DNA of 64,000 bases from Sciurus carolinensis (lineage: Eukaryota > Chordata > Mammalia > Rodentia > Sciuridae), in NCBI RefSeq assembly GCF_902686445.1, contig NC_062218.1, positions 133,099,241 through 133,163,240 on the forward strand, read 5' to 3'. The notes under the pieces are model-generated. The model had not been told where the DNA came from. It was given only the letters and a program-made list of their open reading frames with translations, and searched no databases. The position numbers and the translations under genes were made by a program. This document shows positions 23,283 to 35,065 of this stretch, piece by piece. The stretch's first letter is position 1. Every line of letters starts with the position of its first letter.

Positions 23283-24229
23283 GAGGGGTAAAGAGACCAA
23301 AGAACATTTTCTATGTTAACTATTATATCCTGAAACCCCCCCTCCTGTGAGTTAGCTGGTCACCAGAAAACAGTGTTAGTGTGGGTAGGACTCAGGGCTT
23401 TAGTGAATTCCTTTGTGGGAAGTTTCAAGCGGAATCTCATGAGCTGTTTTGTAGCTCATATTTTACCATCATTGTGCAGGATTTGTGTCACAACATTCTA
23501 TAAGAATAGCCTTTGGAAATGTATATGTTCTGGCCAGATGTAGAGAATAGAGTAGGGATGGATTCTATACATTTCTATACATTTCTGAGAGTGAGGGAAA
23601 AATTAATTGTGAAAATACCTTTCCAAAGTCAGTGATTCCCAATGTGGTGTTATACAGATGGCCCTGTTGTTGAATATGGAGGACATTAGTTTACCTGTGC
23701 ATTTCTAATAAATGGCCACCAGTCACTTCCTCACATATCTTAGTACCTGTTTCTAAGTTCTCCTACAATGATTAACTTTCTAGGTTTCTTGGCAGAAAGA
23801 AGGAGATCATGATTAGAGGTACTTCATTGAACATGGGAATTTTCAGATATGAGTGTCGTTGACCTGCATGATGAAAAAGTCAAAATCATTAGGATAGCAT
23901 TGAGTAAAGGAGGCATCGAAATCTGGTCAGCTGAACCTAGTCTTAGTCATGTGACTTGGTGTCATGGAGGAGATGTTTTCATGCAAGAGATAGGAGAATA
24001 AAGAAGAAATAAGCACCAAAACAACAAGCAATGAATTCTGGGCTATAAAACATAGAAGTTATTCATCCTATAACTGTACATCTGTGGCTTTCACTAGTCC
24101 TCAGATGTTTTTGGGGTGTGTGTGAAGACTCAAGCCATAAAGCAATGGATTAGTGTTAAATGCACATGGGTGAGCACCACATAATAGCACACAAATATAC
24201 TTCATAAGTAAAGTGAAAAAAATCAGACT
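23283..24229. other. Intergenic, no gene seen
   Basis: The first few tens of bases resemble the 3' flank of the intact OR copy. The rest shows no long open frame and no repeat I can name. Confidence 0.5.
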
Positions 24230-24480
24230 AGAGACTAGAATATATTTACAATGTATATAACAAATATCCTACAAATATTTTAGAAAAGTGAAAATAGTCC
24301 AATAGAATGTAAAAGTATATGAGTAGATACTTCATTAAAAAATGAGATGTACAATAAACCATGTGAAAAGATGTTCAATCCTACTCATAATAAATTAAAT
24401 GCAAATTACAATAACAGTGAGATATAATTTCATGTCCATAACAAACATTTCAAGGTGTCTTAAAATAGAGATAGTAATGA
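24230..24480 (+). mobile_element. Old L1 ORF2 3' fragment
   Basis: Blocks such as ACTTCATTAAAAAATGAGAT, CATGTGAAAAGATGTTCAAT and AAATGCAAATTACAATAAC follow the order of L1 ORF2 near its C-terminal coding region, but diverged. No frame is open. The homology changes abruptly at about 24480. Confidence 0.6.
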
Positions 24481-25432
24481 TTGGGAGCAAAGATGGCAGA
24501 GCGGATCTAGGCTACAATCCCTGACCCCTCCATATCCCAGAAAGAAAGCAGGGAAAGAACAAAGTAAATATTCTCTAACTCAATATTGAACAGTTTGACA
24601 TTTAGAGCAACTTGGTGTTTGGTTACTGGAACACAAATAATAATAAGTGCTGGTAAGGATGTTGGGAAAATGTACATTGTTGATAGAACTACAAATTAGT
24701 ACAACCACTCTGGAAAGCAGTACGAAGATACCTCAAAAAACTAGAAATGTAACCACCATATGACCCAGCTATCCCACTCCTTGGAATTTATCCCAAAGCA
24801 CTAAAATCAGCACACTATAGTAATGAACCACTTAAATGTTTATAGCAGTGCAATTCATAGAAGCAAAGTAATGAAACAACCCAGATGCCTGTCAAAAATT
24901 AATGTGTAAAAATATGTGGCACATATATACACAGTGTAATTTTACTTCACTATAAGAATAATTAAATTATGGCATTTGCTGTTAAATGGATGGAAGTGGA
25001 GAATATCATGTTAAGTGAAGAAACTTAAGGGTCAACTATTTTCTCTCATACAGGAAGCCAGACCAAAATAAAGGGGGGAGGGGAGTTGGGGCAGCAGAAT
25101 CCCATGACAATAGAAGAGAGATTAGTGGAACAGGGGAAAGGATTGGAGGGGGAAGGAGGAGGAACCAGGAAAGGCAGGAATAAAGGACTAAAATACACTA
25201 TTTTATTTAAATATATGAATATACTAAAGTGGATCTCAACTTTATACATCTAAAAAGCCTCAATTTTAAGACAATCATAGATAAATAGAAGGAAGAGCAG
25301 TAGAGTCGAAGAAGGGGATAGGGGTAAGAAGGAATTACTAGGGACTGAATTGGAGGAAATTATATTCCATGCTTGTAAAATTATGTCAAAGTGAATCCCA
25401 ATATTATGTATGACTATAATGTGCTGGTAAAA
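24481..25432 (+). mobile_element. Composite L1: 5'-end-like leader joined to ORF2 3' end and 3'UTR
   Basis: It begins with an L1-start-like motif (GGGAGCAAAGATGGCAGAGC at 24483), followed by about 150 bp unlike ORF1 or ORF2. From about 24641 it reads as the ORF2 C-terminal region (TGCTGGTAAGGATGTTGGGA, CCACTCTGGAAAGCAGTACG, CTATCCCACTCCTTGGAATT). A complete 3'UTR with polypurine tract and A-rich end follows. The whole middle of an L1 is absent. This could be internal deletion, a spliced-RNA insertion or a recombinant. Confidence 0.55.
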
Positions 25433-25600
25433 ATTTGTCTGTGATCTATCAAACAAATGTAAAAAAGCAGAGTTGACTATATTAAAATTAGATAAGAAAT
25501 AATTTAAGAAAAAAATTAAAACTAGAGGTAGGAATGAGACAGAGTAGAATACTTTTTTAAAATCTATACTCTATGAAGGATAGTCATTAACTTTTTTAAA
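25433..25600. other. AT-rich spacer, nothing recognised
   Basis: Short AT-rich sequence between two L1 pieces with no gene. Confidence 0.4.
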
Positions 25601-25960
25601 TTTTTATTTATTTATTTATTTTTAATTTTTAAATTAAAATTAAAATTTTTAAATTTTTATTTATTTTTTACAGACACAAATGGGATATATCATTTCATTT
25701 CTATGGTTGTGCACGATGTACAACCATTAACATTTTGAGTAATCTTTTATCTTTTTCTATGTAACATTATGTACTAGTAAGAATCTAATAGTCATTTCAT
25801 TTTGATACCAATCATCATAGCAAGTTCTTTTTTAAATTTTATAAATTTTTTATTAATACATCATAATTATACTCATTAATGAGTTTCAGTACACTATTTC
25901 AACACATGAATACAGCATGTGCTAATAAAATACAGCCTTCTTTTATTCGCCACATACCCC
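25601..25960 (-). mobile_element. L1 3'UTR fragment(s), minus strand, AT-rich
   Basis: The reverse complement of about 25660-25760 resembles the L1 3' end (ATCCCATTTGTGTCTGTAAA, compare ATCCCATTTGTTTACAATAA of the young L1s). The preceding TTTATTTATTTATTTTTAAT block is its A-rich tail in reverse. 25840-25960 also resembles reversed L1 3'UTR. The boundaries are soft. Confidence 0.45.
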
Positions 25961-27339
25961 ACTCTTCCCCAACTCTACCAAAACCAAATATGGAAACATG
26001 GAGGAAAGAAAACAATAGACCAATATCCTTTATGAACATAAATGCAAATGTCCCTCCTAAAATATTAGCAATTTGTATTTTAAAAAATTAAGAAACTATA
26101 TCATAATTGAGTTTCATTCCAGGGATGCAAAGATGATTCAACATATGTAAATCAATAAATGTAATTCACAACATAAGTAGAAGTATGTAAAAAAATTCAC
26201 ATGATCACGTCAATAAATGCAGAAACAGTCTTCTGGCAAAATGCAGCACCCATTCATGATAAAAACAATGAAGAAATTAGGGATAGAAAAAACTTACCTA
26301 TAAATCATAAACTTAAACCCAACATCATAGTGAATGGTATAAACTAAAAGCATTTTCTCTAAAGTCAGGAAAAGGAGACAAGTATGTCCACTCTCACCCT
26401 TCTTATTCAATACAGTACTTGAAACTTTACCAGAGTAATCAGGTAAGAGAATGAAATAAAAGGGAAACAAGTAGAAAAGAAGAAGTTAAATTATAATTAT
26501 TGGCACATTATATGATCCTGTATTTGGAAAATCCAAAATGTTCTACCAGATGAGTTCTAGAACTAATAAACGAATTTAGTAAGGTAGCAAGACAGAAAAT
26601 CAACGTACAAAAATCAGTAGTTTTTCTATTTGCTAATAATGAATCCACTAAAAATGAAATCAGAAAACTAATTCCATTCATAATAGCCTCAAAAGTAAAA
26701 TAATACACTTATGGATAAATCTAACCAATGAGGTGAAAGACCTCTACAGTCAAAATTATAGAACAGTGAATAAAGAAATTGGAGAAGACACTGGAAGGCA
26801 GAAAGACCTCCCATGTTCATGGATAGGCAGAGTTAATTTTATTAAAATGACCACATTACCAAAAGCATTCTACAGATTCAGTGCAATCTCCATCAAAACA
26901 CCAAAAACATTCCTCCCAAAACTAGAAAAAAATGGTCCTAAGATTCATGTGGAATATGGAAAAGCCAAAGCAATCCTAATCAAAAAGATCAATGCTGGAG
27001 ACATCACAATACCAAATTTTAAATTATACTACAGAGGTATAGTAACAAAAGCAGTATGGTACTGGCATCAAAAACAGATACAAAGCCAATGGAATAGAAG
27101 CAAATCCACACAGATGTAGTCATCTGATCCTTGACAAAGGTGTCAAAAATATGTTGGAAAACATACATTTTAACAAATGCCGTTGATAAAACTGGATATA
27201 CATATGTGGAAAGAATCACTCATCAAAAATCAGCTCAAATGAATCAAAGACCTAGAAGTTAGACCAGAAACAATGCAGCTATTTAAACAAAACATTGGGT
27301 CAATTCTCTAACATATATGCATAGAAAGAAACTTCCTCA

Positions 27340-27880
27340 GGGTTTTCTAGAGGAACAGAATCAACAGGATGTATGGTTATAAAAATGGTATTTATTAGAT
27401 TGGTTTACATGACCAGAAGCTAGAAAGTCCACAATGGCCATCTGCAAGCTGGAGAGCTAGAGGAACCAGTAGTTGCACAGTCCAAGAGGCTGAAGCCTCA
27501 GAACAAGAGGGATCAATGGTGCTACCCTAGTCCTAGACCGAAGGCGTCTGGAAACTCCCTGGAGAATCACTGGCAGAGTCAGCTTTGGAAGAGTGAAAAA
27601 GCAAGAGTCTGATAGCCTCAGGCAATTGAACCAGCAATCAAGAATCCATTCAAGAAGAATCAAGCTTGCATCTGCTGCTGCTTCCTTGTTCTTCCAACTT
27701 CTTTGCCATCCAAGCCTCCAGCTTATTGTTGCTGCCCATGCTCAGGGAGGGTCTCCACTTCAGTTCACTATCCTACATGCCAATTATTCCTAGGCACACA
27801 CTCATTGACACATCCAGAAGCCTCTTAATCATCAGCATCTCTTAATCTAATCAGGTTGACAATTCGAATTAACCATTACA
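27340..27880. mobile_element. Interspersed repeat of unidentified family inside L1
   Basis: The L1 reading is broken cleanly between CTCA (27336-27339) and CTCA (27881-27884), a 4-bp direct repeat. The 541-bp insert starts GGGTTTTCTAGAGGAACAGA and ends AATTAACCATTACA. I have seen similar termini in mammalian repeats but cannot name the family. The short TSD suggests LTR or DNA transposon rather than LINE. No coding frame of note. Confidence 0.55.
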
Positions 27881-28191
27881 CTCAATTAGACTCCTAATAT
27901 TGAGGAAATAATAATGAAAATTAATAAATGATGGCACCAAACTGAAAATCTTCTGCACAGAAAGGAAACAAAAGTGTTGAGAGAGAACATACTTACTCTT
28001 CCAACAGAGGATTAATACCCAGAAGATAAAAAGAACTAAAAACTTTACCATAAGAAAAAGAACCCATCAGCACATGGGCAAATAAATTAAAAGATATTTG
28101 TCAAAAGAAGAAATTCAAATGGCCAACAAATATATGAAAAAATGTACAACATTTTTAGCAATTGGGTAATTGCCAATCAAAACTACACTGA

Positions 28192-28369
28192 CCCAGTGGC
28201 TCAGGAGGCTGAGGCAGGAGGATCACTAGTTCAAAGTCAGTCTCAGCAATGGCACTAAGCAATTAGAGGAGACCATGTCTTTAAATAACATACAAAATAT
28301 GGCTGGGGATGTGGCTCAGTGGCCAAGTACCCTGAGTTCAATCCCTGGTACCCAACCCCACCCCAAAAA
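28192..28369 (+). mobile_element. B1-dID dimeric SINE with TSD
   Basis: The B1-like half (GTGGCTCAGGAGGCTGAGGC, GAGGATCACTAGTTC) is fused to an ID-like half (GGCTGGGGATGTGGCTCAGT, GAGTTCAATCCCTGGTACC). The TSD is AAAACTACACTGA (28179-28191) versus AAAACTATATTGA (28370-28382). Confidence 0.88.
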
Positions 28370-29379
28370 AAAACTATATTGAGATTTCATCTCACTACAG
28401 TTAGAATGGTAATCATCAAGAATACAAATAATAAATAATGGGGAGGATGTAGGGGAAAAGGAACACTTTTAGATTGTTGGTGAGGTTGTAATTAGTACAT
28501 CCACAATGGAAATCAGTATGAAGTTACCTCCAAAGAACCACTGTGTGATCCAGTTATTTATCCAAAATATATATAGTCCTATTTATTCAAAAGAATTAAA
28601 AGTTAGCAGATTATAGTGATACATACATACCCATGTTTATAATAACACAATTTATAATAGCCAAGTTATGGAAACAACCTGTGTCCAGGCTGATGAATGG
28701 ATAAAGAAAATGTGGTATGTATACACAATGGAGTTTGATTCAGCCATAAAGAAGAAAGAAATTATATCATTTGCAGGAAAATGGATGGAACTTGAGAGCA
28801 TTACATTAAGTGAAACAAGCCAGATGGAAAGTTAAGGGCTGTATGTTTTCCCTCATATGTGGAAGACAGAAAAATGGGGAGAGGGGAGGGTTGTCTCATT
28901 AAAATAGAAGGGAGAACAGAAGAGTAGCAGATCAGAGAGAGGGTGGAAGGAAGGAAAACAGGAGGCATTTGGGAATATAATTGACCAAATTATGTTATGT
29001 GCCTATACAGATACGTTACAATGAATCCTGGCATTATGTATAATTATAATGCACCAATAAAAAAGATTAAATTAAAAAATCTAGGCTTCTGTGTTAATTC
29101 TACTGATATTTCTATATCAGCAAAAATTTCAGTACAAAAATCCAACTGAAATGTTGATGAAATACTCTTTAAGGTGGCTGCCAGTTTAAGATCTCTGTGC
29201 CACAGTGAGACTTCTCTTTCTTTCTGAGCTCTACAGATGAGTAACATCACCTGTAGAAAATTTCCACATTAGCCATGTTTTGAAGTATATGATTAGCATC
29301 CTCACCTTCATTAAAATAATTTTTCTGCTTTTCCTTGAAATTACAAAAATCAGTGTGAACACACAGAAACTCATAGACA

Positions 29380-29900
29380 AAAGCGTCATTGAATTATTAT
29401 TCATAACAACCAACAGGTAGAAACAATCCAAATGTCCATCAATAAATGGGTAAAGAAAATATGGTATATCCACAAATCTGAATGTTGTAAGTCATAAAAA
29501 AGAATGAAATGCTGGAACATGCTACTTGCATGTATGAAACTTGAAATAATTATTCTAAGGGAAAGAAGCTTGACACAAAAGCTCACATACCAAATCTAGA
29601 AACAAAAAATATATTAATTCTTGCCTGGAATTGAGAATGAGAATGAATAATGATTGCAAATGGACATCAGGTGTCTTTGGGGTGTAATGAAAATATTCTA
29701 AAATGATACATCTACAGTACTGTGAATATGCTAAATGCTATTGAATTGTAGACTTTATTTTTGCAGCACTGAGGATAGAACCCACAGCCTCACCCATGCT
29801 AGGCAAATGCTCTTTGAGTTTTATCCCAGCCCTGAATTGTAGACTTTCGGTTTGTGTATTGTATGATATGTAAATTACATCTCAAGAAAACTATTAAAAA
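29380..29900 (+). mobile_element. Ancient L1 3' end (L1MC/ME-like), split by an ID
   Basis: TTGGGGTGTAATGAAAATAT, ACTGTGAATATGCTAAATGC and TTGAATTGTAGACTTT follow the order of old mammalian L1M 3' ends. The last word is duplicated around the ID at 29757-29832. Confidence 0.65.
29757..29832 (-). mobile_element. ID SINE, minus strand, with 15-bp TSD
   Basis: The reverse complement gives GGGCTGGGATAAAACTCAAA, GCATTTGCCTAGCATGGGTG and GGGTTCTATCCTCAGTGC. The perfect 15-bp repeat TGAATTGTAGACTTT lies at 29742-29756 and 29833-29847. Confidence 0.88.
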
Positions 29901-30129
29901 CAATATTTGCTAATTAGATAGCAAATAAAACTCTATTGTTGTGCAAAGAAAAATTCATCACCCTCCCCATATGATTATGCAGCATAATCAAAATCAACTT
30001 GGAGTGAATTTTTCCACACATTTTTTAAACTTGTATAGGCACCCATGCACATATGTAGATTCTGATGTTTACCATCCCTTTTAACAGAACTAGGATAAAG
30101 CTGTTACTGGCAAGCTACTTAATTCATTT

Positions 30130-30312
30130 ACACCTGGTCTGATGCTGTTGCTGGGTAGCAGTATAACCATGGAAAACTTCTTTGAAGTTTCTGTCTCCAT
30201 GTCCTCTTCTCTGGAACAAAACTGACAATGGTCACTACCTCCCAAGATTACCCTGAGGATTAATGGGGCAATATTTAGAACAGTGCCTGATCCATTGCAA
30301 GCCTGTATAAGG
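30130..30312 (+). repeat. MIR fragment
   Basis: The order of words matches the MIR core and 3' part: TGTCTCCATGTCCTCTTC (splice-like CTCAGTTTCCTCATC region), CCCTGAGGATTAATGGGGCA and AACAGTGCCTGATCC. It is diverged, as expected of an ancient SINE. Confidence 0.6.
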
Positions 30313-30319
30313 TTTAGCT

Positions 30320-30595
30320 GTCATTTTTATTGGTTATTTTTAGTTATACATAAGAGTAGAGCCCATTTTGACATAATTACACAAGTATGGAATATATCTT
30401 ATTCTCATTCAGACCTCAGTACCTCTCCTTCCCCGTCCCTTTCCTATCTCCCTGCTTCCTTCCCTCTATTGATCTTTCTGCCGTTTACCCATAACTATTA
30501 TTTTTTAATTAATTTATTATGGGTGCACATGATGGTGAGATTCACTGTGGTGTATTCATATTAGCTATATGAATGTTAATATTAGCTACATTTTT
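30320..30595 (-). mobile_element. L1 3'UTR fragment, minus strand
   Basis: The reverse complement carries ACACCACAGTGAATCTCACC, the AGAAAGATCAATAGAGGG purine block and GAATGAGAATAAGATATATT, in the order of the L1 tail at 2220-2400. Confidence 0.65.
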
Positions 30596-30924
30596 TTCAT
30601 GAAATAGCTCATCTAAGCTTTCCCATCCTCTTAGAAAGTAACACTTTCTTTTATAATTCATACATAGTATTTCAAATCAGTTGCATTAATTGAATGCAAA
30701 GTTAGACCTGGTAAGGCAAATTGTATTTTAAATATTATTAACATTTTCCTTAATGGTCTTAAGTTCTCTGAATAAAACAACAGACTATAACACTTACCAC
30801 TTTAATTCCAATCATTTCAGGTGATGTCTCTCTTGTTATACTCTGGACTTCTTAGAATCAGAGATTATTTGTTTGCATTTTTTCAGACAAATAGAAGGCA
30901 CCAAGTAAATGTTTTTATTACAAT

Positions 30925-31105
30925 TAACACTAACTACCACTGAATGGATGCCTACCATACACAGGCATTTCATATTCAATTTGTCATTACTCCACAAACA
31001 GCAGTACAGAATAGGTAACATTACATCATAATACTGACAAGGGACACTGAAGCTTAAGCATGTCAGAAAGTTGGTCAAGGTAAAGTTAGTAATGACAGAT
31101 CTACT
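30925..31105 (+). repeat. MIR fragment at the edge of OR duplication copy B
   Basis: ACACTGAAGCTTAAGCATGT...TTGGTCAAGGTAAAGTTAGT follows the MIR core (GAAACTGAGGC...GGTCACACAGCTAGTAA). The end of this MIR is the same one that opens copy A at about 12270, so a duplication breakpoint may lie inside it. Confidence 0.55.
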
Positions 31106-33344
31106 CCCTTACATTGCATTATAATTCCTTAAGTGAATGCACACAATTTTAAGTATTGACTTTTTTATTTCACAGAGTATATGGAAAGGTTATTTTCTCA
31201 ATACATAATTTTTAATGAATAAGTGCATTTTAAATACAACAAAAATAAAAACAGAACATACAAACAAGAAATATTGATACTTTAAATTTCGTAACAAAAT
31301 GAAAGCATCAAACTTTTTCACATCAAAGAAGTATTTAGTTGCTTCACTTTTGCACATATCTGGGAATATATGAGTATTATATGAGGAATCAAGGAGAAAA
31401 TAAAAGATTTTAGATGTTTGGCAAATATAGTAGGCTTCCAGTGGAATGTGGAATTTCATCTGATTGGTGAATATCTGGTAGGATTGGGGTAAAAATAGGG
31501 CAAGTGGGAGGAATCCCAGGCTGTAGAGACATGTCAGTCAAGAGAAAACTTGTTTTCTGATTATACCAAACAGATCAGTTTCCTTCAGGCAGAGTATGGG
31601 GAATAGAGAGAACTGAGGACCAACTTCAAGGCAGATCATGGAGGGTCAGTCAGTGGTTTATAATTACCACACTGGGCCCCAAAGGTCTGCAAGGCCACGC
31701 TGGTAAACAACTGTCTCTTCACAACTCTTAAGGAAGTCTTGGTAATGCCCCAGGGAAAAATGGGTGCATCTCAGAAGATGGTATAATAATATACCAACTC
31801 ATTGCTGATCTCAGTCAGTTAAGGTGAGCACCTGGGGATGTTCCCACCTCCTAGGTTATGAGCTTCCCTCCTACTAAGGGAGGGAACCATTACTTAACAA
31901 AGACAGGAATTCTAATCTGAGCCTTCCCCACAACAAATGAAATCAGAACCAAGGAAGATGGTATTTTTCAGATATCACTAAAAATATCCAGTGTTTCTCA
32001 TATCTGTTTGGAAACCAATAGAATTGAGAAAGATAAATGCAGCAGTTTACTTTCCTTGAACTTCAGGTGAGTAATGACCAAATGGGCTACTCTGGCTTCA
32101 CAGGTAAAATCTAGAATATAAGAAAGAGTCTCTTAATCAATTAGCACTGGGTTCCATTATATGAGGGTTCAAGTTTGAGGCAAAGAAATACTAAATTCAT
32201 GCAAAATATTATGTGATAGAATCTTTCTTCTCTATCATCTATCCATCCATCTACTAACTATACATAAACATGTCAAAAAATGTTCTCAACTGCATCTCTT
32301 TATCTCCAACTGTGTGCACTTAGAAAAATAAGCTCTTTTTTTATGTGAACTGTGAGGGTTGACTCAAAATCTTTCTGCAGTCCCTTCTGTAACTCAAATC
32401 CTATGATGCCAAGGCTCTCATATCCAAAGTAAATTGAGGACATTGAGGCCAGGAGACAAAGAAGAGAGGCATGGGCAGAATTGTTGGAGTGAATCAAGGA
32501 GGACTTCTTGAAGGATAAGATGATGGGAGGAAATTCATCCTAGATGGAGACAATGTTCTGGGCAGGAAGTCAGAGTTAAAACAAGAAACTTGCTAATTCA
32601 GTCTTTAAATGTCAGTTAAGCTCGCAGGATGCAAACCTTGGTTTTTTTCATCTTATATTAGAAAATGTTGGTGTGATTATTGTTATAAATTTGATAAAAG
32701 AGTCTTGAAGATCACCCTAAACACTTCTGGCATAAGATTGGGATATTGTGTGGTTTCTAACATGAAAGGGACAGGGTCCAAATCAGAGAACGAAGGAGGC
32801 TATAGAAGAGCAGATGTTGATGGAGGATAAGTAGAAGGATGTTTCAATACTAGCTAGGTTTGATAGAGGAATTAACCTCCCAAACCCTAAAAAGAGTTAC
32901 ACATCAGTTTTACTAAGAAAAACTGAAATTAGATTCAAATTTTTAAAAACATGACTGAACTATGACAATGATTGAGAAGGAATTTGTGGAACCTCCTCTT
33001 TTTCTCAGATAGATTCAATATTTTGACTTCAATGTGGTTCCTATTAGTCTAACATATCATTAAATTGATGGAATGGCATTGAAGGATATAATAGTACGCA
33101 CTCTTGGAAAAATATCTGAACATGATTTCTAGTCAATAAGTTTATTATTTATAGAGGTCATGCATAGACACACAGATGTGCACACATTTAACCACAAACA
33201 CATAGAGTTGCACATAGATAATCATTGACTTTTGTATTGTAGAAAACCAAATATGCAAATGTCAAAATGCATTGTGTGTGCATAGGAGATTACCAGTAGA
33301 AATTAATTTTTTAATTTTCTTCAGTAAATATATATGAGGCATAT

Positions 33345-33450
33345 AAGAGGTTTTGGATTTAGCTCAGTGAGTAGAGCATCTGCCTAGCATGCATAAGACC
33401 CTGGTTCAATCCCTAGCACAGCAAAAAATAAATAAAAAAAAATACATATA
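33345..33450 (+). mobile_element. ID SINE
   Basis: TTTTGGATTTAGCTCAGTGA, GTAGAGCATCTGCCTAGCAT and CTGGTTCAATCCCTAGCAC, followed by an AAATAAAT-rich tail. It is diverged and the TSD is unclear. Confidence 0.8.
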
Positions 33451-33479
33451 AATACACATATACATAATAACATAAAATG

Positions 33480-33735
33480 TACTATTTTAAGTATTGCATC
33501 CCTCACCTGTTCTTTTCCCTCTACTGATCTTTCTCTAATTTACTTATAGTTTTTGTGTAATTGGAGCTTTGTGGATGTACAAAGGTAAGATTCACTGTGG
33601 TGTATTCATACATGTCTATAGGAAAGTTAAGTCAGATTGATTCCACTGTTTTTCCCTTATCCTGTCCCTGCTCCATCCCCTGGAACCCCCTTCCTCTACT
33701 TCACTGATCTTTCTTCTATTTTGATGGAATTCCAT
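33480..33735 (-). mobile_element. L1 3'UTR fragment, minus strand
   Basis: The reverse complement shows ATACACCACAGTGAATCTTA, AGAAAGATCAGTAGAGGG and the purine tract, as in the other L1 tails. It lies 390 bp upstream of the OR coding exon, so the immediate OR leader is repeat-rich. Confidence 0.65.
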
Positions 33736-34126
33736 ATTATGGTTTTAAAAAAGCAGTTTCCACATTACTGCATTGGATTCTTATCTCATTGCTCTGAGGG
33801 AGGAAGTACATCATCTCTATATTCAAGGAAACATCAGATTCACAGGATTGAAGGGTCTGGGTAAAGTCCCAGAAAAAAACAGACAGCAGGACTAGGATTC
33901 ACACCAGACCAAATCATTCCTAATCCAGTGATCTCCATCCTAAAGAAGAGAAGAATAAGAATGGAAGCCTAGAAAGAACTGAACTAAATAGCAAAATAGA
34001 AAATAAAAAGCATGATTTTGGAATATTTGGCAATTACTGTGAAACAACATTTTAATTCAAGTTCTTCATAGGAAATATTGAGTTGTCTTTTTTTTTTTTT
34101 TTTTTCTTTTTTGCAGGTGCAAGGCT

Positions 34127-35065
34127 ATGGGAAGTTTCAACACCAGTTTTGGAGAAGGATTCATTTTGGTGGGATTCTCAGATTGGCCTCAACTGGAACT
34201 CATCCTCTTTATTTACATTTCAATTTTCTACTCCCTAACCCTCTTTGGCAACACCACCATCATCATTCTCTCACAACTGGACTCTCGACTGCACACACCC
34301 ATGTACTTCTTCCTTTGCCACCTCTCCTTCCTGGACCTCTGCTATACCACCAGCACTGTGCCCCAGATGCTGATCAATCTTTCTGGATTTGACAGGACCA
34401 TCAGCTATGGAGGGTGTGTGGCCCAGCTCATCATATCCCTCTCCCTGGGTGGAACTGAGTGTATACTTTTGGTGGCTATGGCTATTGATCGCTATGCTGC
34501 TGTGTGTCGTCCACTCCACTACACAACCATTATGCACCCCCTTCTCTGCCAGTCACTTGCTATTGTATCCTGGGTGGGAGGTCTCATAAACTCTCTGATT
34601 CAGACAGGCCTTATGGTAACTCTGCCTCTCTGTGGCCTCCATTACCTGAACCACTTCTTTTGTGAGATGCCTGTACTCCTGAAGTTGGTTTGTAAGGACA
34701 CAAGACGAACAGAGGGCAATTTCTTTTTATCTGTAGCCATAATCTTGGTCTTTCCTGTAGCCCTGATTCTAGGTTCCTATGCACACATTGCTCGGGCAGT
34801 ACTGAGGATCAAGTCAATGGCTGGGCGCAGAAAGGCGTTTGGAACATGTGGCTCTCACCTCCTGGTGGTTTGCTTTTTTTATGGCTCAGCCATGTACACA
34901 TACCTCCAACCTACAGGCAGTTACTCTGAGAGTGAGGGAAAGTTTGTTGCCCTTTTTTATACTATAATTACCCCCATGCTCAATCCTCTGATCTATACTC
35001 TGAGGAACAAGGATGTGAAGGGGGCTCTGTGGAAGGTACTGGGGAGAGACAAAGATTCCAGGTAG
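34127..35065 (+). CDS. OR2Y1: Olfactory receptor, OR2Y1-like (class II, intact)
   Basis: A 312-aa seven-transmembrane odorant receptor in one coding exon, the normal length. The start [20 protein letters not shown] matches the N-terminus I recall for OR2Y1. N5 is a glycosylation site (NTS). OR signatures appear in order: GNTTIIILS in TM1, HTPMYFFL at about 56-63, the conserved ECL1 cysteine (GGC), [10 protein letters not shown] with DRY at 121-123 ending TM3, SYAHIARAV in TM5, [10 protein letters not shown] in TM6 and [16 protein letters not shown] in TM7. Such receptors sit in olfactory cilia and act through G-olf and cAMP. The ATG is 10 bp after a T-rich splice acceptor (AG at 34116). The dead paralogue at 22350 and the OR on the minus strand at 54757 suggest the OR2Y/OR2V cluster region (5q35 in human). 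Orthology is inferred. Confidence 0.95.
   Translation: MGSFNTSFGEGFILVGFSDWPQLELILFIYISIFYSLTLFGNTTIIILSQLDSRLHTPMYFFLCHLSFLDLCYTTSTVPQMLINLSGFDRTISYGGCVAQLIISLSLGGTECILLVAMAIDRYAAVCRPLHYTTIMHPLLCQSLAIVSWVGGLINSLIQTGLMVTLPLCGLHYLNHFFCEMPVLLKLVCKDTRRTEGNFFLSVAIILVFPVALILGSYAHIARAVLRIKSMAGRRKAFGTCGSHLLVVCFFYGSAMYTYLQPTGSYSESEGKFVALFYTIITPMLNPLIYTLRNKDVKGALWKVLGRDKDSR

Larger units (their letters stand above)
25961..29070 (+). mobile_element. Old 5'-truncated L1 (ORF2 RT to 3' end), decayed
   Basis: ORF2-like pieces run in order. RPISFMNINANVPPKILA lies near 26018. A 128-aa open piece at 26733-27119 ([37 protein letters not shown]) matches the region after FADD. The C-terminal region and 3'UTR run to the A-rich end at about 29070. 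Stops and indels are frequent. Two insertions interrupt it: an unidentified repeat (27340-27880) and a B1-dID (28192-28369). Confidence 0.8.
32067..34116 (+). other. Candidate 5'UTR intron of the OR2Y1-like gene
   Basis: CTTCAG|GTGAGTAAT at 32061-32075 is a strong donor match. A very long T-tract followed by TTTTTTGCAG ends at 34116, 10 bp before the ATG. Many OR genes have one or more noncoding exons and a single coding exon. The donor lies in a block conserved in copy A, where CAG has become CAA. No transcript evidence is available here. Confidence 0.4.

Noticed and set aside
34078..34392. 104-codon ORF overlapping the start of the OR gene, plus similar frames in the pseudogene copy
   Set aside because: Alternative frame of the OR exon. 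It contains the splice acceptor T-tract and has no OR or other domain.
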